NCBI RefSeq assembly: GCF_030380815.1 | Contig: NZ_JAUDUY010000012.1 | Location: forward strand, 1 to 64,000 | Reading direction: 5' to 3' | DNA: 64,000 nucleotides | DNA from: Robiginitalea aurantiaca | Lineage (GTDB): Bacteria > Bacteroidota > Bacteroidia > Flavobacteriales > Flavobacteriaceae | Part shown: positions 1-11,594 of the stretch, piece after piece | Layout: the number at the start of each line of letters is the position of its first letter | Numbering within the stretch: position 1 is the stretch's first letter | Position numbers and translations under genes: made by a program | Notes under the pieces: model-generated | Told to the model about the DNA's origin: nothing | Seen by the model: only the letters and a program-made list of their open reading frames with translations | Database searches by the model: none

Positions 1-1538
1 TCGGCCAGATCATCACTCAAGATAACCGTGGTCAAGTCTACATTTCCGGTATTGACTACCGTAATGGTATAGTTCAACGTGCCGGGGGCACTGATAACTT
101 CAAGGTCTACCACCTTATCTACTGTTAAAGCAGGATTAGCAGGAGTGCTAACATCAGTTAATTCGCAATCCGTATCATTGGCTGGCTCCGTATCATCAGA
201 AATTGTAGCAACAGTTACCAAATTTCCAATATCGCCAGTCCCACACTGAGTTACTGTCGTATCATCACTCGGCGCATCATTATTGACCGTCACAGTTATT
301 GTGTACACCACCGTTTCGCCAGGTGCCAGGGCACCAACATCCCATGTTACCACACCGGCATTTTCGGTACCCCCATCAGATGCCGATACAAAAGTCACAT
401 TAGGATCAAGGGTGTCGGTGATCACCACAGAATTTGCCACAGAGGGGCCTGCATTGCTCGTTGTAATGGTATAGGTCAGTGTTCCTCCCTGATCGATAGG
501 GTCTACATCATCCGATTTAGTCACCGAAACATCTACATCTGCTGAAAAGAAGTCACCAACCTGGAGTAGTGGGACTTCCTGATTACCAGTATTAATTTTG
601 CCAGCTTCACAACTTCCGATGGCAGCGGCATCTCCCAATCGCGTTTTCACGTTGCCGCCTACATTTTGGGGGACACTACTCTGAAGAACCAACCAAACTT
701 CTACAATGATCTCATCCCCGGGATCCATACCACTGACTTCAATGGTACTTTCTATAGTATTACCTGTTAAGTTTGATGAAAAGCTTGAAACAGAAGCAGG
801 TGTGCCATTATCTATTAAACTGGCATCGGCTCCTGTATCTACAAAAGCACCAATAACTTTTAAATTACCGTCAAATCCGAATGCACCCCCATTGGTAGTC
901 TCAGTTTGCCACTCTCCACCAATTGATATAATATCATTAGCACAGGCCCCAGCAGCATCCGCCCGCACAAAATATTCGAAGGCCACAATCTGACCCAAGC
1001 CCAGATTGGCCGGTTGAAGGGATTCCAAAGTACTGGCATGACTCGTATTACCCAAAGGACTATCTCCACGTCCGTTAGGTGCTAAAACCTCACCATTTAA
1101 ATACCTGTTATATAATTCAGGATTATAAGCGCTGAAATCAATACCATAATCCCCCCCAGCATCATTAAATGTAATTGTAGCTTGATGTTGGCTTGCTCTT
1201 CCCGTTGCCAGTAAATGAAAAAAAGCGCCCCTGTCGGCCTCTATGACTGTATATATTTCAGTAGAAAAGGAGCCGCTGGCATCCGCGGTAACGACATCCT
1301 GGAGCCCAGATTCCCCCAGGTTATTAAAGACATGTTCCGTTAGTTTCAGGTCGATCACCTCAAAAGAACCCCAACCTTTTCCAGTAGCAATTACCTTATC
1401 ACCTGGAAAGTAATCTACTTTGTCCGTGGTGATGGTTTGGGCTGTTACAATCGAACTGATCATAATAGCAACAACCAATAAGAGTATTCGGCTGCTTCTG
1501 CTACTGATTCGTTGGAGTGTGGAGTAATAATGTTCCAT
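1..1538 (-). CDS. Secreted DUF11-repeat surface protein (N-terminal part, runs off window)
   Basis: An open minus-strand frame runs without a stop from an ATG at 1538 to the window edge, about 512 codons, so the C-terminus is missing. The N-terminus has a basic start and a hydrophobic stretch (ILLLVVAIMISSIVTAQT), a Sec signal peptide probably cleaved after TAQ. A segment containing TDKVDYFPGDKV resembles the Ig-like opening of large adhesins. Further on come two conserved repeats of the DUF11 type: one around VTKSDDVDPIDQGGTLTY with ITDTLDPNVTFVSASDGG, and a second near the edge around VDKVVDLEVISAPGTLNY with NTGNVDLTTVILSDDLA. Such proteins in Flavobacteria are usually very large, exported surface proteins ending in a type IX secretion tail. 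That tail would lie outside the window, so secretion by T9SS is inference. Function unknown; adhesion is possible. Confidence 0.75.
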   Translation of the reverse strand, partial: MEHYYSTLQRISSRSSRILLLVVAIMISSIVTAQTITTDKVDYFPGDKVIATGKGWGSFEVIDLKLTEHVFNNLGESGLQDVVTADASGSFSTEIYTVIEADRGAFFHLLATGRASQHQATITFNDAGGDYGIDFSAYNPELYNRYLNGEVLAPNGRGDSPLGNTSHASTLESLQPANLGLGQIVAFEYFVRADAAGACANDIISIGGEWQTETTNGGAFGFDGNLKVIGAFVDTGADASLIDNGTPASVSSFSSNLTGNTIESTIEVSGMDPGDEIIVEVWLVLQSSVPQNVGGNVKTRLGDAAAIGSCEAGKINTGNQEVPLLQVGDFFSADVDVSVTKSDDVDPIDQGGTLTYTITTSNAGPSVANSVVITDTLDPNVTFVSASDGGTENAGVVTWDVGALAPGETVVYTITVTVNNDAPSDDTTVTQCGTGDIGNLVTVATISDDTEPANDTDCELTDVSTPANPALTVDKVVDLEVISAPGTLNYTITVVNTGNVDLTTVILSDDLA

Positions 1539-2163
1539 TGGGATGTGGTTTAGGTTGTAGGGTATTTAAAATAGGAATAGGTATTTATCTGAAGGGGTCC
1601 GGACACGGGCCGTGCGGGCAGAAATACATACGAAGATTGCATCCCGCTTTCAGGGCAGGATAAAAGAGAATCGTTAAAAAGGAAGAGAAGTAATTCTGCT
1701 CCATACGCAAACGGCCGGTTTTTAAGAGTTCTTAAAAACCATAACAAGCAGGACTGGAAGTAAGAATTGGTAGAATAAACGGAACGAACTCTGGCAATCT
1801 AGTTTTGAAACGTATACGGGGGAAGAATTAAAAAGCCAGTATTCTTTCTCTTTTATTTTCTTAAATATACGTTAAACAAAATTAACGAGTCTCTGGGAAG
1901 TCGCTATAAATCATAGTTCATCGATGAAATGCACAGTTCTTACACCCAACACACTAGCACAAAATATATTATGTAATACTTTACCTACAAGGCTCTTATT
2001 TATTCACTGACTTTCTCCAGACCTCTAACCGTGATCACTTTTTTGATAGAAGAAAAAGAGCATCTTTTATCAACCCAAATCTTTTAAGACCCCCACTTAT
2101 CTGAAAACGGAAGGCCCCGATTCGGGGCCTTTTTTATTCTATTATAACATTCGCCTGGGACGA
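1539..2163. other. Intergenic region, 625 bp, no gene seen
   Basis: The region lies downstream of yidC and upstream of the DUF11-repeat gene. It is AT-rich between about 1850 and 2100 and must hold the promoter of the leftward DUF11 gene, but no clear TTG/TAnnTTTG pair could be placed. A GC-rich imperfect palindrome sits near 1600-1618. A strong hairpin lies at 2109-2136 and is listed separately. Short open frames here have no recognisable coding features. Confidence 0.5.
2109..2136 (+). terminator. Hairpin with T-run, probable terminator beside yidC
   Basis: The arms AAGGCCCC and GGGGCCTT enclose a short loop and are followed on the plus strand by a run of T. Read on the minus strand, just after the yidC stop, the hairpin is preceded by A and followed by a weaker T-rich stretch. 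It may act in both directions. It most likely ends the pyrG-yidC transcript, although the better T-run faces the other way. Confidence 0.55.
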
Positions 2164-4026
2164 CTACTTTTTCTTTTTCTGAGTCTCCGCCTGCTCCATC
2201 ACTTCACGCATTTTCCGCTGGAACCGGTTTTCCTTCCGGGGTTTCTTCTTTTGCTCCTGAATCTGGGCGTGAATTTTGTCCTCATCAAGGATGACGTTCT
2301 TGATGACCAGCATAATCCCTATGGTAATCAGGTTGGAGACAAAATAATACAAACTAAGGCCACTGGCGTAATTGTTGAAGAAGAACAACATCATCAGGGG
2401 CGACAGGTACATGATAAACTTCATGTTCGGCATCCCGGGTTGCTGGGTCTGCATGGTTTGCCCCGTGGTCATCATCATATAGAAAAATATGGCGATGGAA
2501 GCCAAAATTGGGAACAGACTGATATGATCTCCATAGAACGGAATGGCGAATGGTAATTGAGCCACAGTGTCATAGGATGAGAGGTCGTCTGCCCAAAGGA
2601 AGGATTTCTGGCGCAGTGAAAAACTCGTCGGGAAAAACATAAAAAGCGCATAGAAAACAGGCAATTGCAACAAAGCCGGGACACACCCGCTCAATGGACT
2701 CACGCCTGCCTTATTGTAGAGCTTCATGGTATCCTGTTGCCGTTTCATGGCATTGTCCTTATACTTCTCGTTGATCTCGGTGATCTCTGGTTTGAGGACT
2801 TTCATCTTTGCCTGGGACAAATACGACTTGTAAGTCACAGGAGACAGTACAATACGCACAACGATGGTCATCAGGACAATCGCAATCCCATAGGGTAAAA
2901 AGGAACTCAAAAAGCTGAAGAATGGCGTAAACAAATACCGGTTGATCCAGCCAAAGATCCCCCATCCGTAGGGTATGGAATCAGCCAGGGCCAAATCCTC
3001 GTATTGCTCCAGGACATCAATATCCGTCGGGCCGTAATACCAGTGCAGGTTTTTAGTGAAATCCCCGCCTGAGATGTCCAGGGGCATCTGAGCCCCGAAT
3101 TCCTTTGTAAACTGTACCTCCTTACTTTCCTCTTCCACAAGATTCTTTGACGTCAGGTCAGCGGAAGCAAAAGGTTCATCGGCTGCGAGGATCGTGCTGA
3201 AAAAGTGCTGCCGGAAAGACAACCACCTCACATCAACTTCGGTCTCCTCATCATCACTGCTTTCAGACAACTTACTGATCTGATCCCCCTCATGCCGGTA
3301 GGTCAAACGGGTATACCGGTTCCCGTACATCACGCTTTTGTTGTGGCGTATCCCCCTCAATTGCCAGTCGATGAGCGCGGGCTGGGCGGCGTTCAGGACT
3401 CCGCTCAGGCCAACTGTCCGTATCTGAAAATCAAGAAGGTACTCGTCAGGTTTGATCGTATACCGGTATTCGAGGTACTGATCGGGACCCGTTTTTGCCT
3501 TCATACTCAAAACCTTGTTCGCTCCTTCCTCTAAGAGTTCCGGTTCAAAATACAAGTCCCTGGTCTGCAGCAGACGGTTATCACTTGTTGCCAGCTGCAG
3601 ATTGAAAAGTGCATTCCCGTCCTTCACAAGATATACGGGTACAGAATCGTAGGTAACAAAATTCTTCATCACCGCTTCCACAACCTGACCACCCCGATTG
3701 GATATCTTAAGGGTGAGTAGTTCATTTTCCAGAAGGGTTTCACCGTCTTTTACCTGGGTATAGGCAAAGGCCCCTACCTGACTTGCATAGGCCTGTTGTG
3801 CCAGAGAGTCGTTGGCGTAGGTAACCGGTTGCTGAACAGGCGTTATTGGCTTTGGGGTCTCAGGGAGTGCTTCGGCCGGCTCCTCCACTTGTTCCGTGGC
3901 CTGTGCTTGCTTTTGTGCTTCCAGTTCTTCCGGGGTAGGCTGGTTTGTATAGAACCAGAATAGCAGAATCCCAAAAATCAAAAGGAAACCAATAATGGAA
4001 TTCGGGTCCAGTTTTTTTTCTTCCAT
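2164..4026 (-). CDS. yidC: Membrane protein insertase YidC
   Basis: 620 residues, the usual size for the Bacteroidota form. It inserts and folds inner-membrane proteins, alone or with SecYEG. An N-terminal membrane anchor lies at about residues 7-27 (IIGFLLIFGILLFWFY), followed by a Pro/Glu/Gln-rich linker and a large periplasmic beta domain to about residue 340. The conserved insertase core follows, with several membrane segments, including the FSFLSSFLPYGIAIVLMTI and GCVPALLQLPVFYALF regions. The C-terminus is strongly basic (QEQKKKPRKENRFQRKM), as expected for ribosome contact. It follows pyrG after 82 bp on the same strand, so the two are probably cotranscribed. Confidence 0.97.
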   Translation of the reverse strand: MEEKKLDPNSIIGFLLIFGILLFWFYTNQPTPEELEAQKQAQATEQVEEPAEALPETPKPITPVQQPVTYANDSLAQQAYASQVGAFAYTQVKDGETLLENELLTLKISNRGGQVVEAVMKNFVTYDSVPVYLVKDGNALFNLQLATSDNRLLQTRDLYFEPELLEEGANKVLSMKAKTGPDQYLEYRYTIKPDEYLLDFQIRTVGLSGVLNAAQPALIDWQLRGIRHNKSVMYGNRYTRLTYRHEGDQISKLSESSDDEETEVDVRWLSFRQHFFSTILAADEPFASADLTSKNLVEEESKEVQFTKEFGAQMPLDISGGDFTKNLHWYYGPTDIDVLEQYEDLALADSIPYGWGIFGWINRYLFTPFFSFLSSFLPYGIAIVLMTIVVRIVLSPVTYKSYLSQAKMKVLKPEITEINEKYKDNAMKRQQDTMKLYNKAGVSPLSGCVPALLQLPVFYALFMFFPTSFSLRQKSFLWADDLSSYDTVAQLPFAIPFYGDHISLFPILASIAIFFYMMMTTGQTMQTQQPGMPNMKFIMYLSPLMMLFFFNNYASGLSLYYFVSNLITIGIMLVIKNVILDEDKIHAQIQEQKKKPRKENRFQRKMREVMEQAETQKKKK

Positions 4027-4108
4027 GAATCTCTTGTTTGGCTTTTTACCCGGTCATTCCGGCATTTTTGGTAAAAAGCAGGTGCAAATATAGGCCCATT
4101 TGCGGAGT

Positions 4109-5818
<1,710 letters not shown>

Positions 5819-5874
5819 TCACGAGGTCATCAGCGAAAATATCAGGAGGATCCCTGGTAATTCCCTAAAAACCC

Positions 5875-6414
5875 TTATTGAGATGTCCGCTCGAGCTTTT
5901 CGGCAATCTTCTTATTCCATCGAAGCTGCCCTTCCCGATTTCTGGAAAAATCTGTCTCCAGATCATACCGGTCCTGATAGGCAGAGAGTTCCTTGTTAAT
6001 CTCTGAAAAAATGGATCTGATCTCCGCGCGTACATTTCCCTTGAAAGTTCTTTCCGAAAGTATTTTTCGCATTTTGCGTGCAAAAATTTCAGAGATGTCA
6101 AAATGTAGCTGTTCGTGCTTGAGGACCATGGCATCGCAGAGCTCCGGATGATACCAGGATTTCTCCGGATAGAAATAGGCGATAACCTCATAGTCCAGCC
6201 TGTACTCCCCGGGGCCTCCCCGGGTCTTAAAGGAATAACTAAGCCCGCTTGCGGTAGTTGCGGCAATAGTTTTATCAGTAGGGGGTGCAGCTTTGAAATC
6301 CTCCCATGTTAATTGTTCACCGGATTCCCAGCCAAAGGCCACATCTTCCTGCTGGGCCTGAAGTGCAAGGGCGAAGAGGAGTAAACTTCGCAAGAGTATT
6401 TTCAGAGGGTCCAA
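5875..6414 (-). CDS. Secreted DUF922-type putative zinc protease
   Basis: 179 residues. The N-terminus is a Sec signal peptide (LKILLRSLLLFALALQAQQ) with likely cleavage near residue 20. The mature protein carries HEQLHFD, an HExxH zinc motif with H100, E101 and H104. With the preceding aromatic-rich strand (YEVIAYFYPEKSWY) it resembles the DUF922 family of predicted secreted Zn-dependent proteases. The C-terminal third is charged and helical. The ATG overlaps the end of the upstream OsmC gene by 13 bp, so it is the last gene of the guaA-LysM-OsmC-DUF922 group. The substrate is unknown; protease activity is a family prediction. Confidence 0.7.
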   Translation of the reverse strand: MDPLKILLRSLLLFALALQAQQEDVAFGWESGEQLTWEDFKAAPPTDKTIAATTASGLSYSFKTRGGPGEYRLDYEVIAYFYPEKSWYHPELCDAMVLKHEQLHFDISEIFARKMRKILSERTFKGNVRAEIRSIFSEINKELSAYQDRYDLETDFSRNREGQLRWNKKIAEKLERTSQ

Positions 6415-6806
6415 AAGAACCGGATTTCCTTCTGGATGGCTTCGTGCAGACTAAACCAGACCGGACAGGTCCGGGCGGTTTTCTCAAGAAGTTTCTGGTT
6501 TTTTTCAGAAACTCCGGCAGGCAGATACAAATTGACATCGATACGGGATATCCTTCTGGGATCGGCAGCCATATGTTTGGTCACCTCTCCGTAGGCCCCG
6601 TCCAAAGGTGGTTGCATATCCCCATAACGTATTCCCATCATCGTTAGCATGCAGCTGGCAAGACCTGTGGCAACAGTATCGGTAGGACTGAAAGCCTCCC
6701 CGAGTCCGTGGTTGTCCACGGGGGCATCCGTATTGAACTGGTCACCAGATTTGAGGTGTGTACAGGTCGTGCGCAAATTTCCTTTGTATTCTACTTTTGA
6801 CGTCAT
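6402..6806 (-). CDS. OsmC family peroxiredoxin-like protein
   Basis: 134 residues. OsmC proteins reduce organic hydroperoxides with a pair of cysteines on two different helices. Both are present: C52 in GLASCMLTMMGI and C114 in ARTCPVWFSL. The N-terminal strands (VEYKGNLRTTCTHLKSG) and the FSPTDTVATGLASC segment match the YhfA-like branch of OsmC more than classical Ohr. It overlaps the LysM gene upstream by 4 bp and the DUF922 gene downstream by 13 bp, so translation is probably coupled. A role in thiol-based peroxide defence, perhaps with bacillithiol (bshC is at 13-14.6 kb), is inference. Confidence 0.88.
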   Translation of the reverse strand: MTSKVEYKGNLRTTCTHLKSGDQFNTDAPVDNHGLGEAFSPTDTVATGLASCMLTMMGIRYGDMQPPLDGAYGEVTKHMAADPRRISRIDVNLYLPAGVSEKNQKLLEKTARTCPVWFSLHEAIQKEIRFFWTL

Positions 6807-8947
6807 GGATCTTTAAGCTCTTTTATTTGAAGGTCTTCATACATCAGGATGTAAGACGCCGTGTTGTAGTACCCGGTCTGCCAACCCTTCCAATAATTGA
6901 ATTTATTTCCGGTATAGGTAACCTCCCCTATCTGATCGGCGACCTTAAACAGGTCAAGGTCGTAGGCGAGACGCAGCAACATATCCATGCCCAGGTCAAA
7001 CCCGCGAACCGCATACCTGTCCGGTTCCCCGCTAAAACGCCGGCGATACCTCCTGGCAAAAGCAGCCGTAGTGCTCTCACGTGTCACCGAGGGAAAAGTA
7101 AATTTCAGTTTAGACAAATGGGGTACTGAGATCACGTCGTTTTCAAAGGCTTTGTTCCTGTGGGTGGTCAACATCCTGATCTGGGTGGTATCGGAATTTG
7201 CGGAATTCAAAATTGAACTCACACTTGAGGCGATTTTAAAGTCATCGGTTTCCACAAAAATCCAGTTTTCGGCTTCCTGTGACAACTGGCTTACGAGTAC
7301 CTCCAGATCCAGAGAGATGTTTTCCTCTTCCTCCCTGAGTTCAACCAGCGTGGCTGCAGGAAACGTTTCGAGGATCTGCATTTCGGCATCCTGATTCTTC
7401 TGATCGGAAATGATCAGTATTTTTTCATCATTGACCTGCTCTTTGACAAAATCGAGCATGTGTGTTCGCAGACGGGCTTCAGGGGTAAAGGAATAAAACA
7501 GATTCTCCATGGGGATCTCCTGTCCTATGGGCAGCGGAGCCACTACCGGTACGTTGAGTTCCGATGCCTTCGAAGCGACTTCTTTGATGGACTCCTGGGA
7601 CAGTGGCCCCAGAATTGCACTGTAAGCTCCAAGGTCTTCCCGAAGCATCAGATTTTGGACATGCTCCGTACTGAGCTCGGTATCCAGGGTTTTCACATCT
7701 ACTGAAACTCCCAATTCAGCAATAGAATCCAGGGCAACCAAAAACCCTGAATAGAGGCCCAGACTGTATTGGAGGGCATTGTTTTGCTCAATGCGCTTCT
7801 GAGTTCCTTCATCATCGTCTAAATCCAGTCGATCCAAACGAAAAGGGAGCAATACCAGAACTCTGGGGATGTTTTCCGTATTTATGCTGTCCTTAAGGCT
7901 AAAAGGCGGTAATACAAGGTCATTTTTTACCTCAAGATTCATTGCCTTATCCCTGGGGATCTGGAGTACCATGCCCGCTTTAAGGCCCGAGGCAATTTCG
8001 GGGTTGGCATTCAATAAATCCGCATATCCAATCCCGAGTTGTCGGGTGAGGGAATACTGCGTCTGTTTTGGGCGTACTTCGTAAAACACATACTCACTTT
8101 CAGGTAGTGATTCGGGCTGTTTCTCAGGCAGCCGAAGTACCATCCCTTCCTTAAGCCCCCCCTGCTCGACGATTTCGGGGTTGAGCCGCAGAATTTCTTC
8201 TCTTGAAATACCGTATTCCTGACTCAGGCTATACAGGGTCTGCTTTGGTGGGACGGTAAAGGAAGTGTAGAGGATGGCAGCTTCTTCCATAATATCGCTT
8301 CCTGCCGGTTTTGGAAGCTTAAGCTCTTGTCCCGCCGCCAGGTAACTCGTGTTGTCCGGGAGTTCAGGATTGAGCTTGACAAGGCTGTCCACGGTAATTT
8401 TGAATTTATGGGCGATACTCCACCTGGTTTCGCGCGGCTGCACTTTGTACGAGATTAATTCGATTTCGCCTGCTTCCGGATCTGGTGAAGTACCCGGGGC
8501 ATACCTGGGAATTCGCAGCATCATTCCTTTTTGAAGCGATCCCGAATACAGGTCGGGGTTATAGCGTTTTAACCGGTCTTCAGAGACCTCGTATCGACGC
8601 GAAATGCTGTACAGGGTTTCCTTCCTGCGCACCCGATGCGATTGAAAACCAATGGGTTTGTCAATTTCTGTGGTATCCGTAACACGGGTCTGCTGCTGAC
8701 CAGATGCAACAGGCTGTGCCCCGGAGCTCGGGATAACGATGATCGTATTCGGCCTCAGGGCCGTATCAGGTGTGAGCTCCTTGTTGAATCGCAGGATTTC
8801 CTGAGTGCTCACCTGATATTGCTGAGCCACAGATTCCAGGGTCTCTCCCTGTTTTACGGCATGTGTTCTGAACTGCTGTGCCTTTGCTTTGCATCCAAAG
8901 GCCAGGAGCAGAATTCCCAATAAGATCCAATGCTGTGCAAACCTCAT
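6803..8947 (-). CDS. LysM-repeat lipoprotein with periplasmic-binding-protein fold
   Basis: About 714 residues from ATG 8947; an alternative ATG at 8959 overlaps the guaA stop. The N-terminus LLGILLLAFGC looks like a lipoprotein signal. Five LysM modules of about 45-60 residues follow (opening with HAVKQGETL, HRVRRKETL, YKVQPRETR, FTVPPKQTL, YEVRPKQTQ), predicted to bind peptidoglycan. After about residue 350 comes a type I periplasmic-binding-protein fold (RVLVLLPFRLDRL, then AILGPLSQESIKEVAS and LNVPVVAPL), as in ABC-transporter substrate-binding proteins and in LpoA. A wall-linked sensor or cell-wall synthesis regulator is a reasonable guess, but no ligand can be named. It sits between guaA and an OsmC gene in one operon. 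Confidence 0.85.
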   Translation of the reverse strand: MRFAQHWILLGILLLAFGCKAKAQQFRTHAVKQGETLESVAQQYQVSTQEILRFNKELTPDTALRPNTIIVIPSSGAQPVASGQQQTRVTDTTEIDKPIGFQSHRVRRKETLYSISRRYEVSEDRLKRYNPDLYSGSLQKGMMLRIPRYAPGTSPDPEAGEIELISYKVQPRETRWSIAHKFKITVDSLVKLNPELPDNTSYLAAGQELKLPKPAGSDIMEEAAILYTSFTVPPKQTLYSLSQEYGISREEILRLNPEIVEQGGLKEGMVLRLPEKQPESLPESEYVFYEVRPKQTQYSLTRQLGIGYADLLNANPEIASGLKAGMVLQIPRDKAMNLEVKNDLVLPPFSLKDSINTENIPRVLVLLPFRLDRLDLDDDEGTQKRIEQNNALQYSLGLYSGFLVALDSIAELGVSVDVKTLDTELSTEHVQNLMLREDLGAYSAILGPLSQESIKEVASKASELNVPVVAPLPIGQEIPMENLFYSFTPEARLRTHMLDFVKEQVNDEKILIISDQKNQDAEMQILETFPAATLVELREEEENISLDLEVLVSQLSQEAENWIFVETDDFKIASSVSSILNSANSDTTQIRMLTTHRNKAFENDVISVPHLSKLKFTFPSVTRESTTAAFARRYRRRFSGEPDRYAVRGFDLGMDMLLRLAYDLDLFKVADQIGEVTYTGNKFNYWKGWQTGYYNTASYILMYEDLQIKELKDP

Positions 8948-8949
8948 AA

Positions 8950-10479
8950 TTATTCCCATTCAATAGTGGCCGGGGGTTTCGAACTAATGTCGTACACTAC
9001 CCTGTTAACTCCAGGTACTTTATTTATTATATCATTTGAAATCTTCTGCATGAATTCATAGGGCAAATGCACCCAATCTGCAGTCATTCCATCCGTACTT
9101 TCCACAGCCCGTAAAGCTACGCATTTTTCATAAGTGCGCTCATCCCCCATCACCCCTACGCTTTGTACGGGCAGGAGGATTGCACCGGCCTGCCAAATCT
9201 GGTCATAGAGTCCCCAATCCACGAGTCCTTTAATAAATACGTGATCTACCTCCTGAAGGATCTCGACCTTTTCCGGAGTAATGTCCCCCAGGATACGAAT
9301 CGCCAGACCAGGCCCCGGAAAAGGATGCCTTCCGAGACGTTCATCGGGGATTCCCAGGCTCGCCCCCACACGCCTCACCTCATCTTTGAATAACATTTTA
9401 AGGGGTTCCACCACCTTGAGTTTCATGTAATCCGGTAACCCGCCTACATTGTGATGACTTTTTATGGTAGCCGAAGGCCCCCCTGTGGCAGACACAGATT
9501 CAATGACATCCGGGTAAATGGTACCCTGCCCCAGCCACTTTGCATCCTCTACCTTATGCGCTTCGTCATCAAAAACATCAATAAAAATACGACCGATAAT
9601 TTTTCTTTTCTTTTCGGGATCGGCCTCGCCCTTAAGGGCATCCAGAAACAATTTAGAAGCATCCACTCCCTTGACATTCAAGCCCATATGCTCGTACTGA
9701 TCAAGCACTTCTTGAAACTCATTTTTTCGCAGCAATCCATTGTTTACGAAAATACAATGCAGGTGCTTTCCGATAGCCTGATGCAAAAGGACGGCGGCAA
9801 CTGTTGAATCCACCCCTCCGGATAAACCTAATATCACTTTATCATTTCCAATTTTCTCACGCAGTTCGGCCACTGTAGTTTCGGCAAAAGCATCCGGAGT
9901 CCATGTTTGCTCTAATCCTGCTATGGTGACCAGAAAATTTTCGAGGATACGCTTGCCTTCCTTTGTATGGTACACTTCTGGGTGAAACTGGATGCCGTAG
10001 ATGTCCTCCTCCTGAATTTTAAACGCAGCATTTGCCACATCGTGTGTACTGGCGAGCAATTCTGCATGAGCCGGAAGGGTTTTGATCGTATCACTATGGC
10101 TCATCCAAACCTGGGTATTCTCGGGGACCCCTTTAAAAAATGGATCGGGAGCGATGTGGGCGAGTTTAGCCCTTCCATACTCCCTGGTGTTCGAAGGCGC
10201 TACATTACCTCCGCTGAAATGGGCGATATACTGCGCCCCGTAACAGACGGCCAGAATCGGCTTATGGCCCCGGATTTGACTCAGGTCCGGATGCGGGGCA
10301 TCTTCAGAGCGCACAGAGAAAGGTGAACCCGAAAGGATTACAGCCTTGTACTGTGAAAGATCTGCCGGTAAGGCATTATACGGTTTGATTTCACAAAAAA
10401 TATTCAGTTCGCGAACCCTTCGGGCGATTAGTTGGGTGTATTGCGATCCAAAATCAAGAATCAGGACGTTATTTTGCAT
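8950..10479 (-). CDS. guaA: GMP synthase (glutamine-hydrolysing)
   Basis: Converts XMP to GMP with ATP and glutamine. The N-terminal class I glutamine amidotransferase has nucleophile Cys in [11 protein letters not shown] and the His/Glu pair in QFHPEVYHT. The ATP pyrophosphatase domain has the P-loop [15 protein letters not shown], and the C-terminal dimerisation domain ends KPPATIEWE. The start at 10479 ([17 protein letters not shown]) matches the family and gives 509 residues. A longer frame to 10635 adds 52 residues of non-conserved sequence and is rejected. The last bases overlap or abut the LysM gene, suggesting an operon. Confidence 0.96.
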   Translation of the reverse strand: MQNNVLILDFGSQYTQLIARRVRELNIFCEIKPYNALPADLSQYKAVILSGSPFSVRSEDAPHPDLSQIRGHKPILAVCYGAQYIAHFSGGNVAPSNTREYGRAKLAHIAPDPFFKGVPENTQVWMSHSDTIKTLPAHAELLASTHDVANAAFKIQEEDIYGIQFHPEVYHTKEGKRILENFLVTIAGLEQTWTPDAFAETTVAELREKIGNDKVILGLSGGVDSTVAAVLLHQAIGKHLHCIFVNNGLLRKNEFQEVLDQYEHMGLNVKGVDASKLFLDALKGEADPEKKRKIIGRIFIDVFDDEAHKVEDAKWLGQGTIYPDVIESVSATGGPSATIKSHHNVGGLPDYMKLKVVEPLKMLFKDEVRRVGASLGIPDERLGRHPFPGPGLAIRILGDITPEKVEILQEVDHVFIKGLVDWGLYDQIWQAGAILLPVQSVGVMGDERTYEKCVALRAVESTDGMTADWVHLPYEFMQKISNDIINKVPGVNRVVYDISSKPPATIEWE

Positions 10480-11045
10480 GGCCAAAAATAGTAAAATGGA
10501 CGAACTGATGCGAGTCCGATTATCAATACTTATCCCCAGTTTGTGAAAAAAGAAATAGGCGCTCTTCCATAACGCAAAAAACCGGAAGTAAAAATGGATA
10601 TAAACGTCAATTATTTCTGCTTTTATGTCATCCAAAATGGACTCAAAAAAAAAAGACGCTTTACACCCCGGGTACTGACAATATTTTATTTAAAAACCTA
10701 AATTTTCCAAAATAATTCACGATCAGTACATTTGTGTACTTTTACTTGATATAATGTATTTTTATATATTGGTTTTCAATCTTTTAATTCTTTTCCTACA
10801 AATTGCTTTTTAACGCTTTTTACCTTGGTTTTACTTGATTTTACAGCTGTTTTCACACCTGAATACTCCCCTCCCCCATGCCGGGAAATTCCCGCCCTGA
10901 AAACAGTTGGCGCCTCCAACATTGGCCGCGGTCTCCAAGGTGCCATAACACCCCTTCAGGTACTGCTCATAACACCAAAAAGTAAGGCGTAAAAACGCTG
11001 GATAAACATTATTTTTTTCGTAACTTTAAGGGAAAGTACAGGGCG
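10480..11045. other. Divergent intergenic region, 566 bp
   Basis: The region separates leftward guaA from the rightward FMN-binding protein gene and must hold both promoters. It is very AT-rich between 10680 and 10860. A perfect inverted repeat, AGTACA-TTTG-TGTACT, lies at 10725-10740, and the plus strand of the same site contains TACATTTG (10727-10734), a match to the -7 consensus, though no TTG is found at the right distance. A T-rich stretch and a GC-richer block (10860-10990) follow. No coding sequence or RNA gene was recognised. Confidence 0.4.
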
Positions 11046-11594
11046 ATGCAGGAGCAGAAATGGAAAGAGATCACCAGGGAACTCGAGGCGGGGTTATCCG
11101 ACCCTTTGCATCCATTCAGGTTTGGTACGCTTGCAACCCTGGGCCTTGGAAACCTTCCCCGACTCAGGACCGTTCGAATCCGGGAATTCGACCCCGAGAA
11201 AATGAAACTCACTTTCTATACCGATTCGCGTTCCAAGAAAATAATGCACATCAAGGAAAACAACAAAGTGAGCATGCTGTTCTATCATCCGGCCAAACTA
11301 CTTCAGCTTCGCCTTGAGGGGCTTGCGATACGGGAATCAGATGAAACGGTACTACAGAGGTACTGGGAGGAGGTCGAAGGGAATTCTAAATTGGATTACC
11401 TCACCACGACGGCACCGGGCACAGAGATTGTAGATCCTGATAAGGTCGAATACCTGAATGACGACCCCTATTTTTCGGTTATTTATATCCTCCCCTTTAA
11501 GATTGAGATGCTCCAACTTAAGCGGCCCCGCCACCTTCGCATCCGATTTTCAAAACGCGAAGGAACCTGGAAGAGTGACTATTTAGTCCCTTAG
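11046..11594 (+). CDS. Pyridoxamine 5'-phosphate oxidase-family FMN-binding protein
   Basis: 182 residues forming a split-barrel flavin-binding domain. Visible features are the first strand FRFGTLATLG, the RTVRIREFDPEKMKLTFYTD hairpin and the RSKKIMHIKENNKVSMLFYHP segment, all typical of the PNPOx-like superfamily. It lacks a C-terminal segment like that of true PdxH, so pyridoxal phosphate synthesis is uncertain and a general flavin- or heme-linked reductase is possible. It is read convergently with the decarboxylase gene, and the two stop regions overlap by 12 bp. Confidence 0.82.
   Translation: MQEQKWKEITRELEAGLSDPLHPFRFGTLATLGLGNLPRLRTVRIREFDPEKMKLTFYTDSRSKKIMHIKENNKVSMLFYHPAKLLQLRLEGLAIRESDETVLQRYWEEVEGNSKLDYLTTTAPGTEIVDPDKVEYLNDDPYFSVIYILPFKIEMLQLKRPRHLRIRFSKREGTWKSDYLVP

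Noticed and set aside
1595-1625. Palindrome as an operator of the DUF11 gene
   Set aside because: It is short and imperfect, and no promoter elements could be placed beside it.
2251-3534. Plus-strand open frames inside yidC
   Set aside because: They are antisense shadows of a clearly recognised gene.
10480-10635. Longer guaA reading frame
   Set aside because: The extra 52 residues are unconserved and the family start [11 protein letters not shown] is at 10479.
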